From NCBI GenBank assembly GCA_004377135.1, contig SOHS01000023.1, positions 1 through 10,243 of the forward strand: 10,243 nt of DNA. Direction: 5' to 3'. The translations under genes and the position numbers were made by a program. The notes under the pieces are model-generated. The model was not told the origin of the DNA. It was given only the letters and a program-made list of their open reading frames with translations, and searched no databases. Within the stretch, counting starts at the first letter, position 1. Each line of letters starts with the position of its first letter. The stretch is from Dehalococcoidia bacterium. Its GTDB lineage: Bacteria; Chloroflexota; Dehalococcoidia; GIF9; AB-539-J10. Of the stretch, positions 1-6,804 are shown piece by piece.

Positions 1-1735
1 CAGTTACCAAGCTTTGTTCCATCTCCGACCACAATTCCTTGACTCTCTGTTCAAAGACCTCATTTGGTATATCCTTCATCCTGGATATTCTGTACACCAT
101 GGGCGATGAGCGGATGCTCTCAATGCCTGCCCCCGAATTTAACATCTCCTGAGCTAGTTCATAAAACTTCATTATAGTTTTAAGCATGAGGCCGGCTTTT
201 GCTGGCATACAGTAGGTATCGACTTCGTGATAGGCGCTTTGCTGGAGAAAGTCCTCGCGTATCATCCTGGCGATAAGAAGCAATAATTTGTCTCCTTCAG
301 GTAAAGCTTCGGGACCGACGAGTCTCACAATTTCCTCCAGCTCAGCCTCCTGCTGCAATACTCTCAAGGCACTAGCTCTGGTCTCCTCCCATCCCGGATC
401 GTACTCATTCCACCAGTCTTTAACTGCGTCTACATAAAGGCTATAACTAGTGAGCCAGCTTATGCTAGGGAAATGTCTCTTGTTTGCCAGCGAAACATCC
501 AAGGCATACAAAGCATCTACTATTCTAATTGTGTTTTGGGTTACCGGTTCGCTGAAGTCGGCTCCGGGGGGACTCACGGCACCGGCTACTGTTACTGAGC
601 CCTTTCTTTCAGGATTGCCTAAGCATTCAACCATTCCTGCTCTTTCATAAAAAGAGGAAAGCCGAGAGCCCAGATATGAAGGAAAGCCTTCCTCTCCTGG
701 CATTTCCTCCAGTCTTCCACTCATCTCCCTCATGGCTTCAGCCCATCTCGAAGTTGAATCAGCAACCACCAAAATATCGTAACCCATGTCCCGGAAGTAC
801 TCGGCCATAGTAATGCCAACAAAAATACTTGCTTCCCTAGCCACAACGGGCATGTTAGAGGTGTTAGCTATAAAGATCTCTTTCTCTTGTAACAATCTTC
901 CTGTGTTAGGGTCCTTGAGTTCTCTAAAGCTAGTAAGCACGTCAGACATCTCGTTACCCCTTTCGCCGCAGCCAACGTAGATGTTCAGATGTGTCTGAGC
1001 CCATCTGGCCAGCTGCTGCAAGGCAACGGTTTTTCCAGTACCAAAGCCCCCGGGTATCGAAGCCTTGCCACCAAGAGCTAAGGGGAACATGTAATCTAAA
1101 ATTCGCATGCCAGTAGTGAGCAAGCCCGAAGGATCGAACCTCTGCTTATAGGGTCTGGGCTTTCTTACGGGCCACTCTTGCATCAGCGTGAGTTCCTTTA
1201 CTTCACCAGCATGCTCTATCCAAGCTACAGGCTCTTCGACAGTGTAGTCGCCTTGGCGTATCTCCTTTATCATGCCTTTGATTCCCACCGGCACCATTAT
1301 CCTGTGTTCTATTAGATTAGTCTCGGGCACTACGCCTATTATATCCCCTTGGCTAACAGCATCCCCGACCTTGACTTTAGGTGTGAACTGCCATTTTTTG
1401 TCGCGGGGAAGAGCTGAGGCTTTGGCACCCCGTTTTATAAACGGGCCAATATTCTCACCCATGGTAAGTAAAGATTTTTGTAGCCCGTCGTAAATAGAGC
1501 CCACAAGTCCGGGGCCCAGCTCTGCACTTAAGATTCTTCCCGTTCCTCTCACCACCTCGCCAACTTTCAATCCCAGAGTATCCTCGTGTGCTTGAATTAT
1601 CGCCCTGTTCCCTTCCAGTCCTACTATCTCCCCGACAAGCCCTTCTTCACCTATCTCGACAATTTCATAAACCTGGGAACCTTTCATGGCATCGGCGATA
1701 ACTAGGGGACCTGAAACTCTCCATATTTTGCCCAT
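1..1735 (-). CDS. ntpA: V-type ATP synthase subunit A (catalytic), 3' end cut by window edge
   Basis: This is the catalytic, nucleotide-hydrolysing subunit of the V1/A1 head, which forms an A3B3 hexamer with subunit B. The reading frame is open for 578 residues from ATG 1735 to the window edge, close to full length for the family (about 580-600), so only the last residues are missing. An N-terminal beta-barrel (residues 1-70) is followed by the long non-homologous insert typical of A subunits rather than F-type beta. The Walker A motif GGFGTGKT lies at 229-236. GERGNEM at 257-263 carries the catalytic glutamate E258, and a Walker B-like strand (ILVVADSTSRWAEA) lies near 321-334. The usual P-loop in this family is GPFGxGKT, so Gly replaces Pro here. 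The gene follows subunit F by 29 nt and has its own strong ribosome site. Subunits B and D are expected next, off the window. Synonyms are atpA and vatA. Identity is very secure. Confidence 0.97.
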   Translation of the reverse strand, partial: MGKIWRVSGPLVIADAMKGSQVYEIVEIGEEGLVGEIVGLEGNRAIIQAHEDTLGLKVGEVVRGTGRILSAELGPGLVGSIYDGLQKSLLTMGENIGPFIKRGAKASALPRDKKWQFTPKVKVGDAVSQGDIIGVVPETNLIEHRIMVPVGIKGMIKEIRQGDYTVEEPVAWIEHAGEVKELTLMQEWPVRKPRPYKQRFDPSGLLTTGMRILDYMFPLALGGKASIPGGFGTGKTVALQQLARWAQTHLNIYVGCGERGNEMSDVLTSFRELKDPNTGRLLQEKEIFIANTSNMPVVAREASIFVGITMAEYFRDMGYDILVVADSTSRWAEAMREMSGRLEEMPGEEGFPSYLGSRLSSFYERAGMVECLGNPERKGSVTVAGAVSPPGADFSEPVTQNTIRIVDALYALDVSLANKRHFPSISWLTSYSLYVDAVKDWWNEYDPGWEETRASALRVLQQEAELEEIVRLVGPEALPEGDKLLLLIARMIREDFLQQSAYHEVDTYCMPAKAGLMLKTIMKFYELAQEMLNSGAGIESIRSSPMVYRISRMKDIPNEVFEQRVKELWSEMEQSLVT

Positions 1736-1743
1736 ATCTTCAA

Positions 1744-1750
1744 CCTCCTA
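1744..1750 (-). promoter_or_regulatory. Strong Shine-Dalgarno site for subunit A
   Basis: On the minus strand this reads TAGGAGG, followed by 8 nt and then the ATG at 1735. It is a near-consensus ribosome site, and it fixes the subunit A start. Together with the site before subunit K it is the strongest in the operon, suggesting independent efficient initiation rather than pure coupling to subunit F. Confidence 0.85.
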
Positions 1751-1764
1751 CTATTGCTATAATT

Positions 1765-2115
1765 TCAAATTTCTACTTCAAACCCTATAGATTCTCTGAT
1801 AAGCGCCCTGTAATATTCCCTGATATCCGGGTACTTTGTGCCAAACTTCGATGGAACTTCGACGATTACAGGAGTGGTTCTTTTCCCTTTCTTAACTTGG
1901 GTCAACAGATCCTCAACGTATTCTGCGTAGTCTTCCAATATAATTACTATGCCAACATCAGGCCCGGCTATCAACTCGGTTAGAGCTTTCCTTACATTGT
2001 CACGGACATCATGATTGCCCTTTATCGTGTAATGCTTGCTGATACCAGCCAATCTCATTGCGTTGACCAGCTCTTCGTCTCCTATGACAGCTATATCTAA
2101 GTGTTGGATGGGCAT
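1765..2115 (-). CDS. ntpG: V-type ATP synthase subunit F (NtpG)
   Basis: This is the small central-stalk subunit that binds subunit D and links the rotating shaft to the catalytic head. The 116-residue product has the family's usual length (about 100-115). It starts with the characteristic strand and turn 'IAVIGDEELVNAMRLAGI' at about residues 8-25. A second Rossmann-like strand, 'VGIVIILEDYAEY', at about 74-86 is the typical F-subunit pattern for a flavodoxin-like alpha/beta fold. A C-terminal tail ends in IGFEVEI. The start ATG lies 4 nt after the stop codon of subunit C, so translation is likely coupled. A modest GGTG ribosome site lies about 10 nt upstream. Its place between C and A matches the E. 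hirae ntp gene order (there called ntpG). No membrane segment is present. Confidence 0.93.
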   Translation of the reverse strand: MPIQHLDIAVIGDEELVNAMRLAGISKHYTIKGNHDVRDNVRKALTELIAGPDVGIVIILEDYAEYVEDLLTQVKKGKRTTPVIVEVPSKFGTKYPDIREYYRALIRESIGFEVEI

Positions 2116-2119
2116 CGTG

Positions 2120-3154
2120 TCACAGCACCAAATAATTCTTTATTTCCTGAACGGGAACACCATCGACTATTGTTTTTAGAACTAGCCGCAAGTTGCGTAT
2201 TTCAACCTCCTTGAGGATTAAATACCAGGCCATCACCAGTGGGGATAGCACTCTTGGTGACAACATTTCCTTGAGCATCCTGAACTTATGCTTATCGATA
2301 ATTTCATCTACAGCCGTGATGCTTTTGGTTTTATCATAATTATTGGATACTTCATTTGCTATATCCTGATATTGGGTATCCTCCAGCCTGGCAGGTATGT
2401 CGGTCATTTTAAGGGGTAGTAATTCTTTAATGGCTTTGTCTGTAATCCTATAGCCGCCGGCAATAATAAATTCAGCAGCATCGGGTCCTATGCCTTCAAT
2501 TATAGCTCTCGAGGCAATTTGCAGGTTTGTTAGGTCTATCACTAAGCCGAAGGCTTGGGTAAGTACAGAGCCATCTTTTATTTCTCTTGCCATGTTTAAC
2601 ATGCTTTTATAATACTTACCGTCTAAGTTAGCCTCAACAATGAGCTTCGACTTTGCGCTTTTATCTATTTTGTATTGTTCCAGGGCAGGTACGTAATCTC
2701 CCAGTTTGCACTTGATGAGTAGCTGGATGATGTCATCTACATTCTCAGCGTTGGAAAGTTCATCTAGCAATGCATTGTTATGGATAATCCCGACCGGTAT
2801 CATACTGGGTTTTTTACCACCTGAGATGCCTTGTAAAGCAGCTTTAATATTTGAGACATCGTACTTCACCACATATGCTCTGGATACCTGCGGTATCTCT
2901 TTGGGCAGAAACTTAAATGATTCTACATATCTGATGCGCTGCGCGAGATAACCCCACAAGCATTCATCTAGATAATCAAAAGTCTTAACAGGCAATTCCT
3001 CCAGATAGCTTCCTATATCGGTCTCTCTGATGGTTGCCAGCGCATCCTGGAGGTTGGGCGCTGTCATCATTTTATCTATATGTTCGGAGGTGACAGTTTT
3101 AGGTTCCTCGCCCTTCAAACAAGCAGATATAAATGCGTATCTTGGATTAAGCAC
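2120..3154 (-). CDS. ntpC: V-type ATP synthase subunit C (AC39/d-type)
   Basis: This is the funnel-shaped subunit that sits on the proteolipid ring and couples it to the D-F central stalk. The 344-residue product matches the family length (about 320-350). It is almost wholly alpha-helical and soluble. The N-terminal NPRYAFISACLKGEEPK segment and the C-terminal segment near 'EVEIRNLRLVLKTIVDGV' (about residues 317-334) are typical AC39 signatures, where the membrane-distal helices carry a conserved acidic-Arg-Asn pattern. The start is GTG at 3154. The nearby ATG at 3159 is out of frame, and an AAGGA ribosome site lies 5-6 nt before the GTG, overlapping the stop of subunit E. The gap from E is 9 nt and to F is 4 nt. 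The rare start codon with coupled spacing may tune this single-copy subunit below K and A, which is an inference. Confidence 0.94.
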   Translation of the reverse strand: MLNPRYAFISACLKGEEPKTVTSEHIDKMMTAPNLQDALATIRETDIGSYLEELPVKTFDYLDECLWGYLAQRIRYVESFKFLPKEIPQVSRAYVVKYDVSNIKAALQGISGGKKPSMIPVGIIHNNALLDELSNAENVDDIIQLLIKCKLGDYVPALEQYKIDKSAKSKLIVEANLDGKYYKSMLNMAREIKDGSVLTQAFGLVIDLTNLQIASRAIIEGIGPDAAEFIIAGGYRITDKAIKELLPLKMTDIPARLEDTQYQDIANEVSNNYDKTKSITAVDEIIDKHKFRMLKEMLSPRVLSPLVMAWYLILKEVEIRNLRLVLKTIVDGVPVQEIKNYLVL

Positions 3155-3163
3155 GACATTCCT

Positions 3164-3745
3164 TTAGGGAGCTTCGAAGAGTTCCTCGCTTATCTTGGGC
3201 AGCAACTTTGGTAGCAGCATCTCGAGTCTGGTTTCGTAAGTGTTATCTATCCTGAGCTTTCCCTCAACATTCTCGGCTATGACCCCTCCCAAGCAATTGG
3301 ATTCCCTGACCTCCAATATCTTGCCGGATAATTCCTTATCCGCTTCAAGAAACTTTTTTACAGTGCTTACATCTTTTGGAGAAACATAAATTCTGCCTTT
3401 GTCCACGCCGAGCCCCTCCATAGCTTCCCTGATCAAGTTTAGAAAATAGGTTTCATCGCTTGAAATTTGGGACAATTCCTTCCGCGCCCCGTCAATTATT
3501 TTGGCGATTGTGTCAGCTTTCGTACTCGATAACTGCTGTCGCGCTTTGATAGAGGCCTGAGCCAAAATTCTAGCGACCTCCTCTTCTGCCTCTCCCAGCA
3601 TTCTGCCTCTCTCTTCCTCGAACCTCACTTCTCTCTGCCTTTTGGCTTTCTCTATCTCTTCTTGCGCTTTCTCTTCAGCCTCTCTTATTATGTTCTGGGC
3701 GTCCAACTTCACTTTGCTGACAACGGCTTCGCTTATTTTTTCCAT
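3164..3745 (-). CDS. ntpE: V-type ATP synthase subunit E (peripheral stalk)
   Basis: This subunit forms the EG/EH peripheral stalk that holds the catalytic head against rotation. The 193-residue product has the family's normal length (about 185-200). Residues 10-90 are a long, highly charged Ala/Glu/Lys/Arg-rich helix, expected to form a right-handed coiled coil with subunit H (the gene at 6263-6574). The C-terminal head (about 100-193) contains the conserved 'GGVIAENVEGKLRIDNTYE' region at about 153-171, diagnostic of the E family. The ATG at 3745 lies 10 nt after the stop of subunit K, with AAGG about 8 nt upstream. No membrane segment is visible, as expected for a cytoplasmic stator. Confidence 0.94.
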   Translation of the reverse strand: MEKISEAVVSKVKLDAQNIIREAEEKAQEEIEKAKRQREVRFEEERGRMLGEAEEEVARILAQASIKARQQLSSTKADTIAKIIDGARKELSQISSDETYFLNLIREAMEGLGVDKGRIYVSPKDVSTVKKFLEADKELSGKILEVRESNCLGGVIAENVEGKLRIDNTYETRLEMLLPKLLPKISEELFEAP

Positions 3746-3755
3746 TTTAGATGCC

Positions 3756-4229
3756 TTAAAAAAGTCCTAACATGGCTAATGCCATTATAGCGAATACCAG
3801 TCCCAGCACACCTATTAGCTCGACAAACACGGCTAACATCATGGCGTTAGTCAATATCCGCCCCTTTGTCTTGGGCAAAAGGGAGATACCCGAAGCGCAC
3901 ACAGAGCCCTGGTACGCTCCCGAGAACGCTTCAGCAGCGCCAGTTATGACACCGATGCCCAATACCGCGAAACCCATGCCACCACCAATGGTACCGACTG
4001 TTTCACGTACCGTTACTAAAATAAGTATCAGTGTTATGAGGCCATAAAAGGTCTGAGTCATCGGCAGCGATGCCAGGAGAATGACATTCCTGAGCTGCCC
4101 TGGTTCCTCGGACAGCGTAGCTGCCCCAGCCGAGCCGGCGATACCGATGCCTATGGCTGAGCCAGCCAGGCCACCGGCTAATGCTATCGCACCTCCGATG
4201 ACTGCCAGAGATTCGGGGCTGATTAACAT
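3756..4229 (-). CDS. ntpK: V-type ATP synthase subunit K (16-kDa proteolipid, probable Na+-binding rotor ring)
   Basis: This is the membrane rotor subunit, and a ring of copies carries the coupling ion. The 157-residue, almost wholly hydrophobic product contains two tandem hairpins (four transmembrane helices, about residues 8-32, 47-73, 84-110 and 126-157), matching E. hirae NtpK (156 residues) rather than the two-helix 8-kDa form. TM2 carries L55-x-x-T58-Q59, TM3 carries Q107 and TM4 carries E137 in 'VFVELIGVLG'. These correspond to the Na+ ligands L61, T64, Q65, Q110 and E139 of NtpK, with identical LxxTQ spacing, so Na+ coupling is the likely reading (inference). The ion-binding carboxylate occurs only in the second hairpin, as in other V-type 16-kDa proteolipids. 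The strongest Shine-Dalgarno site of the operon and an A/T-rich leader precede it, which suits a subunit needed in many copies. Confidence 0.95.
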   Translation of the reverse strand: MLISPESLAVIGGAIALAGGLAGSAIGIGIAGSAGAATLSEEPGQLRNVILLASLPMTQTFYGLITLILILVTVRETVGTIGGGMGFAVLGIGVITGAAEAFSGAYQGSVCASGISLLPKTKGRILTNAMMLAVFVELIGVLGLVFAIMALAMLGLF

Positions 4230-4233
4230 CTTA

Positions 4234-4261
4234 CACCTCCGTTAATTATGTATTTTTTAAC
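4234..4261 (-). promoter_or_regulatory. A/T-rich leader and strong Shine-Dalgarno site of the proteolipid gene
   Basis: The I-K junction is, at 37 nt, the longest gap in the operon. On the minus strand it reads as an A/T-rich tract (plus-strand 4241-4261, bounded by GTTAA and TTAAC, which are inverted copies of each other) followed by GGAGGTG (4234-4240), then 4 nt and the ATG of subunit K. A near-perfect ribosome site behind an unstructured A/U-rich stretch is the arrangement known to raise translation of the E. coli atpE proteolipid. The same role here is inferred. The 5-bp inverted ends could instead form a weak hairpin. Confidence 0.6.
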
Positions 4262-4266
4262 TGCGC

Positions 4267-6261
4267 TCACACTTTGACAAATGCAGGTCGAGCCTTCAAT
4301 CGAAACGGGCTGTATGCCCTGCCGCCTCCTTCATAGAACTTGAACAAGAACTCCACAAAACATAGCCTCAGGGAGTGTACAAAGCATGTTATGCCGCTAA
4401 GAGCCAAGTTAAGCATATGCCCAACAAGCAGAACTAATATAAATATTAAGGTGCCAACTACAGCCTGGACTATTCCAGCAGGCATCATGCCTTTTAATAA
4501 CTCTGCCATCAGGTTAAAGCAGTATGCCAGGTAATATGTGGCCAGCCCCACACCTGCCAGCCTGGCATATGACATAACGTCGCCCAGCAGCCCGGTCACA
4601 TCAAATAGCCAGAAGATACCGCCCAGGAAAGCACCCTTCTCCATCAAGGAGGAGACGATAATTAGCACTAGTCCTATAATTGCAATAGACATCAGTATAG
4701 TCGGTATTTGCCCGGTTAACCAGGGGATATCCATACCAAGTATGAAAACCATAATCAAGGGTATGGCACCAATTTGAAGCATGAATAGCCCGACTTTGTT
4801 GGGCACTGCCGATTTCTGTCTCTCCTTTATTCCTTTAATAAGTGCGAGCACATGGGCTATGTTTACGTGAACCAGACCTATTATTAATGAGAATTGTATG
4901 AATGACACGGGGTCTGAAAACATTTTCTGAATTCCACTGAATATGGCAGGTGTTAAGCTCTCGATTCCAAAGAACTCGTAGAAATTGCCCAAATAGCTTC
5001 CCGTAAGCACGCCAATAACCAAAGCAACACCACTACTTATGTAAATTATTCTTTGGAATAGCTTAAAACCTTCAGTTTTGGGGTCATCAACTAGAAGTCG
5101 CAGGCCAAGCCTTGCAAATAGTATGAGGAGGGCAGCGTACACTACATCCCCCAGCATAATGCCGAAAAAAATGGCAAAGAAGTATGCGGTTATCGGGGTG
5201 GGGTCCCATTCCTTATACTTTGGGGTACCAAACAAGTTCACAATGACTTCGAACGGCTTAACCGCAGTTGCATTCCTCGTCTTGGTGGGGGGCTCCTCTG
5301 CTTGCTCTGGCTTTCTTGTGTCAATGAACACATAGCCTACATTCTCTCTGAGTTCAGAAATTGCAGTTTCGACAGTACTCTCTGGAATCCACCCCTCGAT
5401 TAAAGTGACATATTTTGCCTCACAGGCTTTTTCTAAAACTGCTAACCTTTCCGTTTCTGCTGATAATGCCTCCCTGAAAAGGACGAGCTTTTCTAAATTC
5501 TCCCTGGTTTTACTTTCAATCTCGGTATGCAGCTTTGCCAGTTCTTCTTCAAGACTGTGAATATTACCGTCGGCTGCTTCAAGAAATTTTCTTAGTGTCA
5601 AATCTTCCCCTGGTATCGGTAAAATCCTGCCTCCCCCATCCTCGACTGCGGACTCTATAGTTTCCTGATTTTCCACTTTGGCAATGGCGTACAAAACAGT
5701 CTCGTTTTCTACTGCACCCGAAAGGCTCCCAAGTATGTAGTCTCTAAGTTTAGAGTATGAAGTTTCAAATAACTCGTTTGGAAACACAAAGACTCGAGAA
5801 AAAAGATAACTCCCAGAGAAATTTAAATCCTGCAATCTAATATCGGCCTGACGCTCAAGAGAGCCAAGATATCTGGTTAGTTCTGTTAGCTCCTTAATAT
5901 CATTGTTGAGGTTGGTAGCTCTTTGATGCATGTTGCTGAGCTTGGTACATAGCAACCTTACTTCGTTGTCAACTTCGTCAAACGGCCTGGTATATATAAC
6001 TTCCACATCCTCTCCCAGCGATACTCCTTCTCCTTTTGGCATGTAAGCTAATATGTCGTTAATGCTGGTTAATAATTCACCGATTTTTCTTCGTTCCTGT
6101 TCGATGGCTTCTTTGTCTATGGGCTTTAGCTCTTCGCTTTCCTCGACATGAAGCACACCAATAGTATGAAGGGTTTTGAGGGTCTTGGTGGAGTAATCCT
6201 TGGTAGTGACTACCCTAACTTTGGCCATAGGGTCAGATGTATTGACAATTAGAGGTACCAT
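4267..6261 (-). CDS. ntpI: V-type ATP synthase subunit I (a-subunit, stator ion channel)
   Basis: This is the membrane stator subunit that provides the ion half-channels next to the K ring. With the ATG at 6261 the product has 664 residues, normal for the family. The N-terminal cytoplasmic half (to about residue 340) is charged, with long coiled-coil helices that clamp the peripheral stalks. The C-terminal half holds 7-8 hydrophobic helices. Two conserved arginines expected to face the ring are visible, in 'MSYARLAGVG' (about 567) and 'FVHSLRLCFVEF' (about 632). The family-typical end 'FYEGGGRAYSPF' follows. The start is uncertain. The ATG at 6261 follows the stop of subunit H after one base (TAACATG), good for coupled reinitiation. 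TTG 6282 would overlap H by 20 nt. ATG 6228 gives 'MAKVRVVTTKDY', which resembles the usual N-terminus. None has a strong ribosome site. Identity is secure. Confidence 0.94.
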   Translation of the reverse strand: MVPLIVNTSDPMAKVRVVTTKDYSTKTLKTLHTIGVLHVEESEELKPIDKEAIEQERRKIGELLTSINDILAYMPKGEGVSLGEDVEVIYTRPFDEVDNEVRLLCTKLSNMHQRATNLNNDIKELTELTRYLGSLERQADIRLQDLNFSGSYLFSRVFVFPNELFETSYSKLRDYILGSLSGAVENETVLYAIAKVENQETIESAVEDGGGRILPIPGEDLTLRKFLEAADGNIHSLEEELAKLHTEIESKTRENLEKLVLFREALSAETERLAVLEKACEAKYVTLIEGWIPESTVETAISELRENVGYVFIDTRKPEQAEEPPTKTRNATAVKPFEVIVNLFGTPKYKEWDPTPITAYFFAIFFGIMLGDVVYAALLILFARLGLRLLVDDPKTEGFKLFQRIIYISSGVALVIGVLTGSYLGNFYEFFGIESLTPAIFSGIQKMFSDPVSFIQFSLIIGLVHVNIAHVLALIKGIKERQKSAVPNKVGLFMLQIGAIPLIMVFILGMDIPWLTGQIPTILMSIAIIGLVLIIVSSLMEKGAFLGGIFWLFDVTGLLGDVMSYARLAGVGLATYYLAYCFNLMAELLKGMMPAGIVQAVVGTLIFILVLLVGHMLNLALSGITCFVHSLRLCFVEFLFKFYEGGGRAYSPFRLKARPAFVKV

Positions 6262-6262
6262 G

Positions 6263-6574
6263 TTAACTTTTACCCGTGACAATATTCACCACGAGCTCTG
6301 TAATCTTATTCACTTTTTTATCAGCGTTGACGCTGATTGCAACGGCCTTCTTCTCAGAGTCTTTGATTTTTTCATCGGCTTCTGCTCTGGCCTTATTCAC
6401 AATATTGTCACACTCGGTTTTTATCTCGTCGAGGGGTAACTGAGAGGGCAGTATTTTTTTAGCCTCTTCCCTGGCTTCGAGGAGGATTTGGTTGGCTCTG
6501 GTCCTTGCCTCTTCGAGTATCTTTTCGGCTTCGACCTCGAGAGCTTCTACATCACGGGTGATTTCTTTGGCCAT
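6263..6574 (-). CDS. ntpF: V-type ATP synthase subunit H (peripheral stalk; NtpF/AhaH type)
   Basis: This is the first gene of the ATPase operon. The 103-residue product is one long charged amphipathic helix rich in Ala, Glu, Lys and Arg (for example 'AEKILEEARTRANQILLEA' at about 17-35). Family knowledge says such a protein pairs with subunit E as a right-handed coiled coil to make the peripheral stalk, and its length fits (about 100-110). A short break with proline (LPSQLPLDE, about 42-50) interrupts the helix. A leading position before subunit I matches ntpF of E. hirae and ahaH of archaea. The ATG at 6574 has only a weak AAGAAG ribosome site 5 nt upstream. The stop is one base from the chosen start of subunit I. 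Assignment rests on position and coiled-coil composition, because sequence conservation in this family is low. Confidence 0.87.
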   Translation of the reverse strand: MAKEITRDVEALEVEAEKILEEARTRANQILLEAREEAKKILPSQLPLDEIKTECDNIVNKARAEADEKIKDSEKKAVAISVNADKKVNKITELVVNIVTGKS

Positions 6575-6585
6575 AACACGTCTTC

Positions 6586-6657
6586 TTAATAATTCTCTGG
6601 GCTGCTACAAGACAACATTTGCACATAAGCTGTTTCTGTAATCGGGCGGGTAATCAT
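6586..6657 (-). other. Possible 23-codon leader peptide ORF ahead of the ATPase operon
   Basis: In the predicted 107-nt leader of the ATPase transcript, an ATG at 6657 opens a 23-residue frame (starting MITRPITETAYVQ) that ends with TAA at 6588-6586, 11 nt before the ATG of subunit H. A good ribosome site, AGGTG, lies 5 nt before its start and is better than the site of subunit H itself. GCTGCAA around the start could pair with TTGTAGC further down the leader (7 bp with one G-U), which would hide the start. The peptide resembles nothing I know. Translational coupling into subunit H is a possibility, but chance occurrence of so short a frame is quite likely. Confidence 0.3.
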
Positions 6658-6687
6658 TGCAGCACCTGATGATTGATTGCGTCGGTC

Positions 6688-6716
6688 ATTATAACAAGGC
6701 GGTTCATTTTTAGCAA
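6688..6716 (-). promoter_or_regulatory. Sigma-70-type promoter of the ATPase operon
   Basis: On the minus strand TTGCTA (plus 6711-6716; 4 of 6 to consensus) is followed by a 17-bp spacer and a perfect TATAAT (plus 6688-6693). The predicted transcription start is near 6681, giving a leader of about 107 nt before the subunit H start at 6574. It is the only convincing promoter seen before the operon. The call is based on consensus match only. Confidence 0.7.
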
Positions 6717-6729
6717 ATTGGTACTTCTG

Positions 6730-6750
6730 GTAAGAACCCAAGCTTCTTAC
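6730..6750. promoter_or_regulatory. Perfect 7-7-7 inverted repeat midway between divergent promoters (candidate operator)
   Basis: GTAAGAA (6730-6736), a 7-nt spacer, then TTCTTAC (6744-6750) form a perfect dyad centred at 6740. The centre lies about 59 bp upstream of the predicted ATPase transcription start and about 64 bp upstream of the predicted nfi start, so a dimeric regulator bound here could contact either polymerase. The dyad does not match the LexA, CIRCE or CRP consensus sequences that I know. A 7-bp inverted repeat within 230 bp can arise by chance, so confidence is low. Confidence 0.4.
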
Positions 6751-6769
6751 ACATCAGCAACTTCAGAGT

Positions 6770-6797
6770 TTGTTATTAGAGTGGAATGCTTTATAAT
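6770..6797 (+). promoter_or_regulatory. Sigma-70-type promoter of the nfi-prfB cluster
   Basis: TTGTTA (6770-6775; 4 of 6 to consensus), a 16-bp spacer and a perfect TATAAT (6792-6797) lie directly upstream of nfi. Transcription would start at about 6804-6805, which is the A of the nfi start codon or the base before it, so the mRNA would be leaderless or nearly so. In agreement, no Shine-Dalgarno sequence precedes that ATG. Confidence 0.68.
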
Positions 6798-6804
6798 TCA
6801 AGAT

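Noticed and set aside
450..1493. Short plus-strand open frames opposite subunit A
   Set aside because: They are antisense shadows of a conserved catalytic subunit whose reading frame is open throughout, and their composition is not protein-like.
1..6574. An F-type ATP synthase operon
   Set aside because: Subunit A has the long insert and GERGNEM motif of V/A-type enzymes, K has four helices, and subunits I, C (AC39), E, F and H have no F-type equivalents in this order.
6575..6681. A known riboswitch in the ATPase leader
   Set aside because: I found no conserved riboswitch core and no strong nested hairpins or terminator with a U-run. Only weak long-range pairing is visible.
6730..6750. The dyad as a LexA (SOS) box controlling nfi
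   Set aside because: GAAC-N4-GTTC-type and CTGT-N8-ACAG-type spacing and bases are not met. The half-sites are GTAAGAA and TTCTTAC with 7 nt between.
6673..6804. Upstream in-frame extension of endonuclease V to an ATG at 6673
   Set aside because: The extension has no counterpart in the family, covers both promoter elements and the dyad, and the catalytic residue numbering fits the start at 6805.
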